DNA of 64,000 bases, from assembly GCF_029227915.1 (NCBI RefSeq), contig NC_079877.1:22655851-22719850 (forward strand), read 5' to 3'. The notes beneath the pieces are model-generated. The model saw only the letters and a program-made list of their open reading frames with translations. It had not been told where the DNA came from and did not search any database. A program made the position numbers and the translations under genes. Of the stretch, positions 35,174 to 58,213 are shown piece after piece (within the stretch, counting starts at the first letter, position 1; each line of letters starts with the position of its first letter). Source of the DNA: Hydractinia symbiolongicarpus. Taxonomy: Eukaryota > Cnidaria > Hydrozoa > Anthoathecata > Hydractiniidae.

Positions 35174-37366
35174 TTTGCTGCAGTGCGTTATAATTTAATC
35201 GTCTTCTTTCTTACCTGTAGCTGTCTATAAGCGTTATGGTTTCACTGCCAAATTCTTTTATATACATCATTATCTCGGGTTTTTTTTGTTTATTTGTTTA
35301 GGGAACTTTGACGTTGGGAATTGCCCTAATCGACTTTCGCTTCCAACTTTTACAAGAATTTTACAAGAATTTTTATAAAAAACTTCCACTTTTAAATGCA
35401 AATGCAAATATGACATAATTCTCTTCGTCACTTTCAAAGAGAAACAAAACAAGCAGTAGCCAATGATTTCCAAAAAGTGGGTAAATTATAAAACAAGAAG
35501 TTATTTTTAGACAACGAACGTGTCAAGTGGGGAAGAGTGTGTGTCAAACGGGGAAGAGTACGTTTCCGGGTAACTTTCCAACAAAATCGCTCGCCAAAAG
35601 TCGGATTTGGGTGTATTTAAGTTTATGTCGAAAAAAATAAAGTAAGGGTGACGTTATTTCGGTTGCAGAACCTTATCAGCTTACATTTTTTAACAAAAAT
35701 CTTTTCTTACATTTTAGATGTAATGCGGTTTTCTTATTTTCTGGTACGGCAAGTTCACTGGAAAAATATTTTAAGGGGGATATGTAGTACGCAGAAGAAG
35801 AATTAAAGTTCATCAACAAATAATTTATTTTTTGTTAACAAGGAGCTTCCTGGTTTAATACAAGAATTTAAAAATTTACCTAAATCTTGAAAGAAGAAAA
35901 ACAAAACGTTTTTTCTTACTGATTAACGACAACAGAAGCGTTCGTTGAATGAAGCAGAAACACAAAAGAAACTTCAGGGCTAAGGAAAACGTTTGAAAGA
36001 CAATTCGAATAATAAAGATAGTGTAAAAAAAAAAGGAAAAGGGAAAGCAGTTAGCAAAATTGGAAAAGCTAATAACAAGACTACATAAAAAAACGTCTGT
36101 TCGGTTTTAGACCAGACCGGTCGTTCATCCACATACATACAAAAAACACGAAACATTGTCTTCTACAGACTCCGCATCGATGCTTCATTTTTATCTTGAA
36201 GTCATTGTATAATACCTACTAGCTACTAAAATAATTTTCTCATAAAAAAGCATAATATTGACAACAGAACACGATCTCCTATCGTTTTGATTTTCTTTCT
36301 CGAACTGCAACAACAGTGATTGACTATGTTCAAAACACTAAAGTTCATGCTTTTAAAGAACGTAAATTCACTAAGTTTAGGTTCTTATTTTTTATTTCCC
36401 AACGAGCAGCACACGGATAATTTTTAAAATCAGTTGAAAGTGATCGAAATGTCAATATATGCGTTCTCTTCTTGTTTAGTTCTAATTTAGTAAACAAAAT
36501 AAATATATATTCGCGTTTTAATAACATTTCTATAAATAACACTTTTTAAAAACTGTTATCTAACAGCACAGGTATAAAAAATAGTAAGCATATACTTCAT
36601 CGACAGTTATCGATGGAAAGTCCGTGCTTCTCTTACCAACTTTGATAATAGCGAGTGACTATGCGACCATCAGTGACTATTTGATTATGAGTGAGTACTT
36701 AGACACATGGAAACACTCGCACGTAACGTGCAGAATGTGTCAATAGTCATTCACCATTACCACAGATTTCGAACGCGAATATAACCAATTAGAATAACTA
36801 AACATAGTGCAATAAAGTTCATGCTTTGAAAAAACGTAAATTCACGACTACCTTCATTGGTATGTGTAAGGACTTCGTGTATACATACATATTTACAATG
36901 AAGGTATTATCACCTTTTTAAGTTTTCGTCCTCTGGACGCTTGTCGAAAAGAAAACAGAAACTTTTCATAATAAACATTTTTTTTTATCGAGCAGTAGCT
37001 TTATATCAACAATAACATCTCGACGAAGTCAAGATAAAAATAAACAGTATGCAGAACTTGCTGTTATTCAAGAACATCGTTTTTTAAAGTTCGCAAGATC
37101 GTTTTCTCCTCTCCTCTTCCAACAAATAAGACCTTTTTATGAACTATTAAGTAAAACCAAAACTCTTGGTTGCATACAAAACCGCGTGAATGGTAAGCAG
37201 GACAAGCAAGCAAAATGGGACACGCCAATGAAACAACCATATAAGCTCCTCTGAACAAAACAAACAACTAGACGACGATTCCTATGTGTTAATAATATAT
37301 GGAGTTCATCAACAGTGCACTGATTAAAAACATCGATGACTCTTCGTTTCTTCACAGGTGCACAGT
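35174..37366. other. Intergenic between TNF ligand and DDX3
   Basis: It holds the TNF promoter side and the DDX3 3' UTR. A 32-bp imperfect direct repeat (AAAGTTCATGCTTT...CGTAAATTCAC) occurs at 36340 and 36814. No gene seen. Confidence 0.4.
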
Positions 37367-47686
<10,320 letters not shown>

Positions 47687-48583
47687 AACTGAATGGTACA
47701 ACTAAGTTTAAAATTTCGAATTTTATACACAAAACTCGACTGGCTCTGATTATGTGTAAAATCTGTGTGGCTGTGGTACTCAACAGCGAGCAAAAGACTT
47801 TTTTCTGCCACACAGCGTTAAAACATTTGGTAGCCTGGGACGAGTTTTCTCCTCGCAGCAGAATAAAAAAAATCTCCTTCTCATTTTTATAGTATCATGG
47901 TAAAATATCTGCTTTTATTTTATTAACTTTTATTTACAAAAATTATCTTAAACAACTGGCTTTCTTAGTTTAAATATTTATTTAAACTCAATGCTTTTTC
48001 AGAAGAGGCAAATTCCTAATGCTCAAGAGGCGCCGAGATGAAGAGCAGCCTTAAAGTTTATGATATGGTTACACTGGTTCAGGATGACCATGCTGTCGGG
48101 GTGTCGGCCCCCTTTCCACCGGCTCAAGTCAAAGTGTTGCAACTTGTATCGTAGTGTGTCAACATTTTTTATTTTAATCTTTTTTGCTCGCAAGCTCTAG
48201 TACAAAATGGCTAATGTGAACAGAAGATATCTGTCACCCAGCTAAATTTTATTAACTAAACGACATACTGGCCATATTGTTGATACTACTAAGCGTAGAA
48301 TTCATTTAGCACCTTCGGGTAACTTAGACATTCGCTTAACCGTAAGGATTTCTTGTCCCCTTTGATATGACGACTCTAAAATCCTGGATAGCGTTCATTC
48401 TTCAACTTTAACATGGCTTCACGCAGAGGAAAGAAACGCAAAATACAGTCGGGTACGATTGTTGAAATATGATATTCTAATAGAAATCGAAAAAGGCGAA
48501 AGTTTTCTAATGCATTTATAAATTTCACCAACAAAACTTCAATAAAATCCTGATGAGTCGTACTTTCGAAGATTTATTAATTT
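47687..48583. other. 5' flank of DDX3
   Basis: It should hold the DDX3 promoter and 5' UTR. No motif is assignable and no gene is seen. Confidence 0.35.
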
Positions 48584-49436
48584 TTATTCGGACGAATTTC
48601 CTCCTTTCCATTTAAACCGGACAAGTGTTGAAAGAGGTAGGTCCTCTACAAGAAATACTGAACTAAGCGATTGTATAGTTACTTTAGGGTTAAAGAAGCT
48701 GTTACGTGAAAATCGGGAAGGAAACTTATGTTGTATCTTCCAAAACATTGTTTTAAATACACTTGGTATCAGTTTTTTCTTAAATTTAAACATAAAAAGA
48801 AGAGTCTGATAAATGTTGAGCAGGTATATACATTTATTGCATTTAGTTTTTGCAATAAAACTTTGGAGTGAGTGCATCTGCCAACATTCAAAGTATGTCT
48901 GATTGCATGTTTTTGTCTAACGTTAGTGCTGCACCAAGCAATGTTAACATAATTTAAATAGCAGTGTATGAAAGTAAAGTATATATGTTCTTAACAAGTT
49001 CTATCTTATAATACAAATTTTTGATTTAAAAAGGATTCCAATATTTTTTGCAACTTCTACGACATTTATGTGTTCTCTCCAAGTAGGATTTTCATGATGA
49101 ATAACTCCTAAGAATTTCATGGATTGTGCTCTTTTTATACTTACATTATTAATAGATAAATTAGGGAGTTTTAATGCTACATCATCTTCTTTGACGACAA
49201 AAAAGCTTCCAATTTGTCTGTTTACACTATCAGACAAAATATGATAATGTAAAAGCTGCTTTAGATAAATAACTTTCAAACCACCCAATGATTGTGTTAA
49301 CGATTCCATAATTTTTTAGTTTCTCTAGTAAAATATTATGATCTACATTGTTTAGATCTAGGAAGATGAAAAAGAGACCTAACTCGCGACGTCCTTTTAA
49401 ATTTCCTTTTAATTTTTGCATTGTTTTGATGTACAA
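48584..49436 (-). pseudogene. CR1/L2-like LINE relic (end of RT and C-terminal tail)
   Basis: Three reverse-strand frames are collinear with the end of a LINE ORF2. At 49436-49310, LGLFFIFLDLNNVDHNILLEKL corresponds to RT motif A (LDLSKAFDTVDH), but the catalytic Asp context is eroded. At about 49200-49010, LSINNVSIKRAQSMKFLGV with a following TWREHI block is the usual end of the RT. At 48877-48584, the tail reads HKFPSRFSRNSF. The FADD segment between the first two parts is deleted. Frameshifts and deletions make it non-functional. Confidence 0.75.
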
Positions 49437-50417
49437 AGAAAAATTAAACGCTGAAAATTGTACCCGATTTCAGTTTGTTTATTGATGAAAGTCACTTTCT
49501 TCTAACATCGATAAAAGAAAAACTCGGAAAAAAACTTTTTTTACTAATTAACAATTTACGGAATTGTTTTCCGGGAACTTATTGCAAATAACTTTTGAAT
49601 GCTGGCGAAATACAGCGTGTTTACTTAGCGGGTGATGAGAAACATTTTAAGCAAGCGAAAATAGATGTTGTTATAATGTTTATTGTATAATTCCTCTTCC
49701 AAGAAAAAAATAAAATCAAGTTAACCATGTTTTTGAAAGAGATCTTTAAAAATAAGATTTGTGCGATTATTGACAGACGTTGGCATAATACTTTGAATTG
49801 AGTAATTAATTAGGCCCTCTTGTCTATGAGGATATTTAGTGGATACAGAAAGCTAGCTAACTGCTAGTAGCCAGTTACTTATTATTAATATTATGTGTAG
49901 GTCAGCTGGTAGCAGTGGCTGTAAGCTGGCCAATCATAGGTAAATTAAATCAATAAAACAAAAAACAAATAAACAAAAAAAAAATATACAATGAAAGGTA
50001 TTCTAACCAAACCACTTGAGAGGAATACGAGAATGTGCTGAAAAAGTCTTATGGAATTATATCAAGAAATAAAGAGGCAGCGCTTTTTATCGACATCACC
50101 CGTAAAATTGGAAGACATGTTCCCACTGCGAGATCTGACACAGTAGCAATTCTTGCGTTCACCGACAGCTTTACGCCAATTCTACTTACGCGCAGGTTCG
50201 ACTAGGCTGCCGTCTACTATTGTACAGTAACACGCCGTATAAACAAGACTTACAACAACTCACAAAGCAGTAATACATGACGTTACAATATAAAATTAAG
50301 TATATTAAATTTGAAGTCTTGTAAATTTACGACAATATCATTCCGATGTTTATCGTACAATATGGAACTATGCAAACAAAGTAAGCTAATATTTTAAAAA
50401 TAAAAACATATTTTGAT
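49437..50417. other. Intergenic with one unexplained open stretch
   Basis: Mostly AT-rich DNA. On the + strand from about 50014 to 50205 a frame is open and unusually balanced in composition (ALFIDITRKIGRHVPTARS...ILAFTDSFTPILL). It resembles decayed coding DNA, but I cannot assign it. Confidence 0.3.
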
Positions 50418-50680
50418 TCAAATCAAAGATGATGTTTTGGACTGAACATTTCGTTTCGTGATTGACAGAGGGTTTTGAAGGGTACGGCATCCCTTACTCG
50501 TACAGCCATAGATTAAAGATACTAATGGAATGAAAGTACCATCATTAACAATTCGTTTATTGTAATTACGTTTTTTTTCTATTATTATAATTCGCACAAC
50601 ATTACTGTAATGATTGGTAAAAGTAGCAAAATGTGTTTGGGTCAAAGACCCTTACATCTAAAATATACTCACTGTAATTA
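50418..50680 (-). pseudogene. Relic of the same RT/endonuclease family as 12249-15164
   Basis: Reverse-strand translation gives VFDPN at about 50640, then (after shifts and a stop) EKKRNYNKRI and DGTFIPLV...G...C. In the Tigger-borne frame the same order is VFDLNAQRY, EKKRLYNERV, SSFTPLVFSTHGGLGREC. This is the region just after the nuclease motif. The relic shows that the family also exists outside a Tigger element. Confidence 0.6.
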
Positions 50681-51304
50681 AGGACCAAATTCTGCAAACA
50701 CGTATTAGTTTGCATAGAAAATATTTGTTGTGTAGTCGTCACCTCCATTGATTATTTTTGATATGAGAATGAAAAGCGTACTAGGTTTTATGCTTATATC
50801 AAAGAATGTTACAACAAGATCTGGGATAAAGGTTGGCTATTTTAATAGCATAGTGATAAACAACAACGCCCGGTAGGGACTGACAAATCTAAAAGTGTAA
50901 GCTCGATGTTAATCTGACGTTGCAGAGGAGAATAAATCCTTTGACGTTGAAATGTTTTATAACATGAATTAAACATCGGTTTATATGCAAGAGATTGTGA
51001 ATTCATGGAATTAACAATACTAAGTTTAGGGCGAAAAAAGGGTCGACGAGGGGATGAAATGGAATCTAGATCGCTTTAACATTTAGCACACCCTTTTCGG
51101 GTTGTAAACCACGCCCCCCAAAAAATCATGTAGACGTGGCCCTTGTTGGTTGAACGAACAACCAAAGGCGTACAATGTTTTTAGATCATGAATGCTGCCT
51201 TAGTATAACCTTTTTTGTAACGCCACATATTCGCAAGTCTTCCAGAATAAGACATACCACTAGTCCAAGCGAGAAATTATGCAGCTGTTACTCTGCAGCT
51301 GGTG
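50681..51304. other. Intergenic
   Basis: No gene recognised. Confidence 0.3.
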
Positions 51305-51369
51305 AAACCCTACTTTCTGCACACACGAAAAGGCAGCACGCCTTTTCGTGTGTGCAGAAAGTAGGGTTT
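51305..51369. repeat. Perfect 30-bp-stem hairpin, 5-nt loop
   Basis: Bases 51305-51334 (AAACCCTACTTTCTGCACAC then ACGAAAAGGC) are exactly complementary to 51340-51369, with AGCAC as the loop. There is no mismatch in 30 pairs. The surrounding open frame (51175-51447) runs through the palindrome and is not taken as a gene. Confidence 0.9.
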
Positions 51370-51841
51370 AATTGCGCTACATGCACTGTCTATCACGAAA
51401 TAATCATTCCGGGGCACACAATGGCCCTGAAATTTGAGGACGTATGACGTCAGCAACAACATTGTAAAGGTTTGGATTTAACTAAATAATTAGGTTATTT
51501 CATTTCCTAAATCTGCTGTGAATATTAAAAAATGAACTTTGGAGAATTTAAAATGCGTGAATCAACAACTACATGTGGAGACGAACTTCAAAATTTGTAA
51601 CCTAGTCTCAATTTATTTTTCAAATATTGAGAATACCTGTGATATTATCTCTTAATCTTGGAAAATCTATATTTAGGAAAAATTAAAAACTTATTGAGCA
51701 GGTATCAAAAAATTAATGGAAGTTGGAATTCGACCCTGTCACGACATCCTCACCAGCTTTGTTGTGATATTATATACATGCTTAAACAAATATTAATTTA
51801 ACTCCATCAGACTTCAGCCATTGCCATATCTCTGTCCTACT
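51370..51841. other. 3' flank of the THNSL2-like gene
   Basis: AT-rich, no gene seen. Expected to hold the 3' UTR of the reverse-strand gene to its right. Confidence 0.3.
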
Positions 51842-54800
51842 TCATCTTGTCATAATATTTTCTTCTATGTACTTCATGACGAAATCAGACCAACCTGTAA
51901 CTTCACTGGGCAGCTCACGGTCGAATTTTTTTCGACTTTTCAACTCGTTCAAGTATTCATTATATTTCTCAGGAAGTCCAATACCTGCTGACGTTATCAC
52001 TTCACTGAACTTAATTGGCGACGCACATCCCATGTACACGCTAGCTCCACTTCTGGCGACATTTCTAAAATTAAGATTAGCTTAGCAATTTAAAGTTTGT
52101 AGATAGAACCAACCTGGACCCTACGACTATTTGCCTTTTATTTTGAACAAGTTGAAGTTGTCTTTCCGTTCTGACGACACAAAAAATCTTGGCACGAGGT
52201 AATTTGTTTTTTTAAAAAAGGCCATCTCCTATTTCCTTAGAATGATAAAGCTCAAAGTAACAAGAGTTGATGAGGATTGTTACACAAATAGAAAGAAGGG
52301 AGAAAGATTATACCGTTGATAGTGTTCAGTCAACCCAACCGCAGTGTGAGGTTCGACGATGTAATTCGTGTCCTGTTTGCATCTCTTAATCGTAGAAATA
52401 ATATCGTCATCACTTGCTATAAATGGTGTGACACTTTCCTGCATCTAAAAAATATGAAATCAAAACAGAATGTTTCTTTTCTTCAACCCATTTTTCTCCT
52501 TTTGACGAATTTAGAGTTTTGTGAAAACAACTTTCGACGAAAGAGCCTGGGAAAGAGCGTACAAACAAAAAAATTGTTCTATTTTGTGTGATTTCACCAT
52601 AGTATTTCAAAACAATGCTTTATTTCATAACAAAGATTTCAGAACATCATTAGCTCAACTCATTAGACTCATGGAATAAATATAACAATAATTATTTTTG
52701 TATAAAAAACAGTCGTGGTACATACAACTTTAAGTAAGTCATCAGTTGCTTTGCAAGAGCCATCTTTAAAATCATCCATATATTTTTTAACTTCATCTAC
52801 GTCACCATTTGTCCACAGATACAAAAGTCTCTCAATATTGCATGGAATCTAGAAATAAGAATCGATACTACGCTACAGACTCTATTTCATCGAATTTTTT
52901 ATCCTTCAAATCAGTTTTCAGCTATTTTTAACTATCACGTGAACTAACTCCTGGCGAAAATTGCAACCTTAAGGCTCGTGAAATCAAATTAAAAAAATAT
53001 GACCTTATAATTTTAAAGGAGTCAGATTGGTCAAGAAACTCAAATTATCTACTATCATAAACTACATATAACATAGAAATGGAACCCTTCTTACGAAACT
53101 TTATTTGGGTCAGATTTGTGCAGGGACCCGACTCTTCAGTCATATTTTACATTCTTCCGAAGTGTAATTTTCAAACCTGTCGAAAAACTCACTTTTAAAA
53201 TTGCATTCAGGAAAGTTAGTTTTCGGGATGTATAATGAAATTGTCTGACAGTTTACCTGATCAGGTTCAATAAAGATATTTCAATGAAATAAAAATTGAA
53301 TGGTAAGTAACTTTTATACCAAGCAAAAATGGATCTAAAGCATTTATTTTATGGAAAGTAAATAAAGTTTTATTTTATTTTCAGGAGTGTTAAGGAGTTT
53401 TCAGAAATAGTGACTACCCTGCAAGAGCAGTTGCATTCTTACAGCAAATTTTCTTTCAAATGAAATAAAAAATGAAATAAAAACGCCATTTATTTCCGAT
53501 CTGAAAAATCTGCGGAAACACACCAAGTAACCTTGACGCAACAAATAGACATGTCGTTTTCCTTTCTTAGGATTCTTTAAAATCGCATCGAACAAAACTT
53601 ATGACTTTTCCTAAGTGTACTGTTCCGCGAAGTTTAAGTTTGCCTATTAGTATTTGGAACAAAAATCGTCCAGCAAAGAAACCTTCGATGTTATATGTTA
53701 AATGTTGCTACGGGAATCGGACGTTAAAACTTTACCTGAATATCCATGGCAACTGAGAGAGATTTTGTGACGTTGATATCGCTGACAAATTCTTTCCCCT
53801 GGAGAAAGCTGTAGCTGTTAAGGTTTTTCTTGTTAAAACAAGGCGAGATAGATATGGGTAAACCTAACTTCTGCACCAAAACAGCACCTATGATGATATG
53901 GATGAAGTATTAACATAGAAATTACCTATCTACGAGATATAGCAAAAGTACTGCGAATGGAACTTCCGATAATGGATTGTTCGATTGCCGTAAAATTTGA
54001 TTAAAAACAGCGCGATCATAACTCGCTACAAAAGCCTAAGAAGAGATAGTCACTATTACTGCAAAGGAATGGGAACGAAGTCGGAAAAACACTTACTTGT
54101 TATGTGACCCATACCACCAGTCGGTACGAAAAAATTCACGTTTCCAAAATTTTTTGCAACACGAAAATACGCATATATCAAGTGGATCATTTGAGCCATT
54201 ATGCGTACCCATACCAACGAATTTAATGACGTCACTACTAGCTCAGGATACTTTTCTTTGATTGGTGGAGCAAAAGATGAAAAGAATTTATCAAATTCGT
54301 CACAGAAGAAATCACCAGAGAAAACATGAATGTTTTCGGATGAAACCGTGGTCATTAACAGACGTTGTAAGTCTGTGATGCGATCTCCTCCGGGGTAGAA
54401 AACTAATGTATCAACAAGAGGTAGATCTTTAGTCACCTCGATAACAGCACTTCCAGTATCTCCGGAGGTGCAGACATACACCAAACATTTTGAATTTCGT
54501 TTCTTCATAACGTGGTTCAGTATTGGACCAATAATAGCAAGGGGAATGTCTTTAAACGAATGAGTCGGACCATGAAAGAGCTCTAAGATGTACGTATCCT
54601 CGTATAGTTTCGTTAGTGGAACGGTATCTTCAGGAAAATTATGATATGCGGTGTCAATTAGTTCTAGTAGTAAAATAAACAAACTTGTGGAACTCGTTCA
54701 ATTGAAATCATCTTAGGATATCAAAATTTGTTCGAGTTATACCAGTTATACAGAGCTCAAATTTTATCGGTCGAGATTGTTTTACACGATGTATTAATCA

Positions 54801-55629
54801 AGCTATGTATTTTTATAAGAATCAGTAACCTTTTTAACAACTAACTTTACATGGAATTACTGTTTTAGAAAAAAGTAAGTAATAAAAGTTTGCTTCATTC
54901 TGTTAAATCTTCTTTGATTGATTTTTTTCAAGACTTTTAACAGCAAGGAAGGATCTACCTCTAAAACAGTAGTGAACAAGGCTAAGTTATTTAAGACTTC
55001 AATTGTCTGATCAACTTTATTTTGCGATGGCGATGATGCAATATGTAAAACACATGGTGGAATATACGACCAGAGATCAACTGTATCTGTATCTAAGAAC
55101 TTCTCCGTTGTTTTTATTTTTTAAACCATTTAAAGCCCAAAAATTAGTTGAAAGTGGAAGCAGAAAGCGTTAAATACGCCAGAGAAATTCTTGCCCAGCC
55201 AGCTGGGAAGCTTACACCAGCAGAACTGGTGTAAACAGTAAAGGCGGCACCGACACAAAAAACAACAACAAAAAAACACATCATAGCGAAATCTGCCCCT
55301 GAGTAAAAGGTTTAGATTTCCCTTTATCACTTTATCACGAGGTTCTTTAAAAATACAAGTTAAAAATTTTCAATAACACAGAAAAATCTGTGATAGATTA
55401 TCTTACCATTTAATTCTTTTGAAGACAAAAAATCTTCACCAGCAAATATTTGGAAAACATTCACACAAATCTCTTTGTAGGAGAGATGTGACCACGTCTG
55501 AAGTTTTTCTTTATTTAGACAAGGAATGGTTTCTGGCATAAGGAGGCTACCATCCGGTAAATAGCCAGTTAGTAAAGACTCTTCAAATGATAAACCAGAT
55601 GCGTAACCGCGGGTACTTCTGTACTTCAT
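51842..55629 (-). CDS. THNSL2: Threonine synthase-like 2 (PLP enzyme homologue)
   Basis: Six exons: 55629-55407, 54663-54097, 53887-53736, 52848-52729, 52444-52314, 52064-51842. Phases close to 471 aa (human protein about 480). Animals lack threonine synthesis. THNSL2 is a PLP-dependent fold-type II lyase; mammalian work describes phosphohydroxy-amino-acid phospholyase activity. The N-terminus MKYRSTRGYASGLSFEESLL has the STRG start of the threonine synthase family. The PLP lysine is in HGPTHSFKDIPL. The cofactor phosphate loop is TSGDTGSAVIEV. GGMGHIT matches the later Gly-rich PLP contact. The C-terminal exons (VEPHTAVGL, CASPIKFSEVI) complete the barrel-like lid. No catalytic residue appears lost. 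Confidence 0.93.
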
Positions 55630-56324
55630 ATTTCACTCTTACTACAATAAAAAATATCAACTTAATCCAGGAGAGTAAATAAACAACGTTTTAATAAAAG
55701 ATATTCATAAGTAAGAAAATTGAAACATATGATCAAACTTAATGAATGGAACAATAAAATAGTTTACAGTAATAAAATTATTAAAAATTCTTATTCTTTT
55801 TGGCTAATTGGTCGTTTGGTAGGTCCGTTGTTGTTAGTGCTGTTACGCAAGTATGTTTTCATGGTCCTCATTTCCTCGCCGTTATGTTATTTATATTACG
55901 ATCAACGCGTTTCTTTTTTTTTCATTTTGCAATGCGAAATAGCTAAAATGATCTCGTTGTACAATTACAATTAACGTTGGGTAAATCGTGCACAAATGCG
56001 CTTTAGGTTGCTGAGAACGAAGTTGTCACGTTAAATAAATATTCCCTATTTACTGCTTGCTTGATATTCCGTCCATCCACTTTCAATTTAATCCTAGGCT
56101 CATTTTGAAGCTTAACTTATTTCGAGAGAACTCAAATTATTGTTTAGAGTATTAGCTGTACCGCGAAGAGACACAAATAAGACTTACTTTTTCGCAAATG
56201 ATATCCTTAACTTCAACGTTATCATAACATTTCTGCGTATGTTGTGCCAACAGAGTGTCAGAGTTGTTTAGATATCAAATTTCAGATAGAAAAACAAAAG
56301 AACACAAAAAATGAAACAAGAACA
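55630..56324. other. 5' flank of THNSL2-like gene
   Basis: AT-rich; promoter presumed. The open frame at 55720-55974 is not recognisable. Confidence 0.3.
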
Positions 56325-56449
56325 ATAATACTCACCCTCGTCCCCAGGGTTTTTGCCTTTTTGATATGAGAGAAGACAACGAAAAATATTCGACGTCATG
56401 TTTCATATCAAAAAGACAAAAACTTTGGGGACCAGGGTGAGTAATACTA
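56325..56449. mobile_element. Foldback MITE, copy 1
   Basis: Two arms of about 45 bases are near-complementary (ACTCACCCT.GTCCCCA...TTTTTG.CTTTTTGATATGA) around a 30-base centre containing GAAGACAACGAAAAA. A related copy is at 61141-61245. Confidence 0.65.
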
Positions 56450-58213
56450 AATGATTTGATTAACAAACCGTATCAGAGGCTTTCTTTTATAAGCAATATT
56501 TTATGAACAAAATGAAGCTGGAGTCCTTCAAAAAATGACAAAAAACTCGTAGCAACAGTCTACAATGTTGAGGAAATAAAAAATAAAACAGGGGTCAAAA
56601 TAGGAATTATAAAACCAACAATAGTTTCTCGGGCATATCCGTTTCTAAAAATTAGCAAGTTCTGTACGAATAACGTTATTAAATCTAAAATTTGAACCTA
56701 AAACACGAAAAATAACTGCCGCGTTGTTATAATAAAACATAAACAAATATATATATATATACATATATAAAATAATTAGTTGCGTTTCTAGTTACATCAC
56801 GCGTGTTTATAAATTGTTGAAGGGAGGAGGATAAAATTCAAAACCACGTTAGAACATGGTGTGTCAAAGAAGGGGAAAAAACGAGTCAAGAATAAAGCCA
56901 AACTCTGACCCTTAATGAAGATTTTTAAGAAAGTTCTATGTACGAGGTTTTTAAACTTCTGCATAGTTAAAATTTCATTAACAATTCCTCAGACAGGAGC
57001 TTCTTTTTAAAAACACATTGTTTTTCATATCTAATCCTCTGTACGCGAGAGCTTATTTCAAAAGATTGTTCAGTAAGAAAACGACACCAAACCCGACACG
57101 AGTTTTGCGTTTGTGAGATTGCATGTGAAAAAATGAAATAATAAGAAATATAAAATATTTCTTTAAAAAATTTGATATACAAAATTGTCCAGATAAAACA
57201 CAATAAAATATACGACACACAAATTCACAGCTACAATTTTTAAATAAACAGCTCTATACACATTATAATAAAAATTGGTTCAAAAGGTTACCTTATAATT
57301 CCTGTTAGACTTGCTAAAAAAATTCTATAAAGTATTTCGTAGTAACATAAAAACGATTTAACATAGTTCCTTTTAGTCAGCCTATCGTTGATATAAAAAA
57401 CACTTTTGCAAATCACCACGCCTCAATAAGAACAACTAAAAGATAAGCTTTTCTTCCATAAGTTTATATTAGCAAAAGCTTAACAACAAAAACAGCTTTC
57501 TTTTTTCGCGAAAAAATAGTAGAAAATTTTTTATTCCAGTGAAATAATGGCCTCACAACCAAATCACACTACTCCGTATGTATGATTTAAAAGCCTTTTG
57601 TAATAGATTATCAGTTCGTTTTGCAATAAAGCTCCCTTTTGGCGACTGGTCTGGTGAGATGAAATGTTTTGGTTTCCATATGATGTCTTAGAAGCGTACA
57701 TCAGATGACGTGAATATACAACTGCTTATTCGCAATGTACACTAGTGGTTCACTGGTGATTCCGCAAAAGTCTGGTGGTTCTCTGCTTTAGTATGTACGT
57801 AAATAAGTTAGTTTCAAATCCTTTTTTTAACTTTGGAATATCCTGTTGGAAAGTATATGATGCATGTAGGATAAAATGAATGAATATTATGTTTTCCAAC
57901 ATGTTGTCAATGTTTTTATAGCGTAAAGGAAATCACACCAACATTTTGCATGAAGTGTTGGCGAAAATATTGGCCAACAAGTTGTCTCGATTTGCGGCCC
58001 TAATTTTAAATGCTGTCCACCTGGCTCACACGTGTGCGAATGTAACGTTTTGCGGCCTGCTGACTGCAGAATCTTTGGGCGCTTTTGTCCAAATTTGAAA
58101 AATAACGAAAGAACTGCTTTTTCTCAGCATTTTTGTCTAATATTTTATATATGCTTATGGGACGTTTCACCATGTCATTTAAAACATTGACATATTATTC
58201 TAAGCATTTGTTT
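56450..58213. other. Intergenic, downstream of Wnt
   Basis: No gene recognised. It includes an (AT)n tract at about 56749-56768. The Wnt 3' UTR should lie at the right edge. Confidence 0.35.

Noticed and set aside
51175-51447. 90-codon open frame
   Set aside because: The frame passes straight through the 65-base palindrome and has no conserved motif, so its openness is probably chance.
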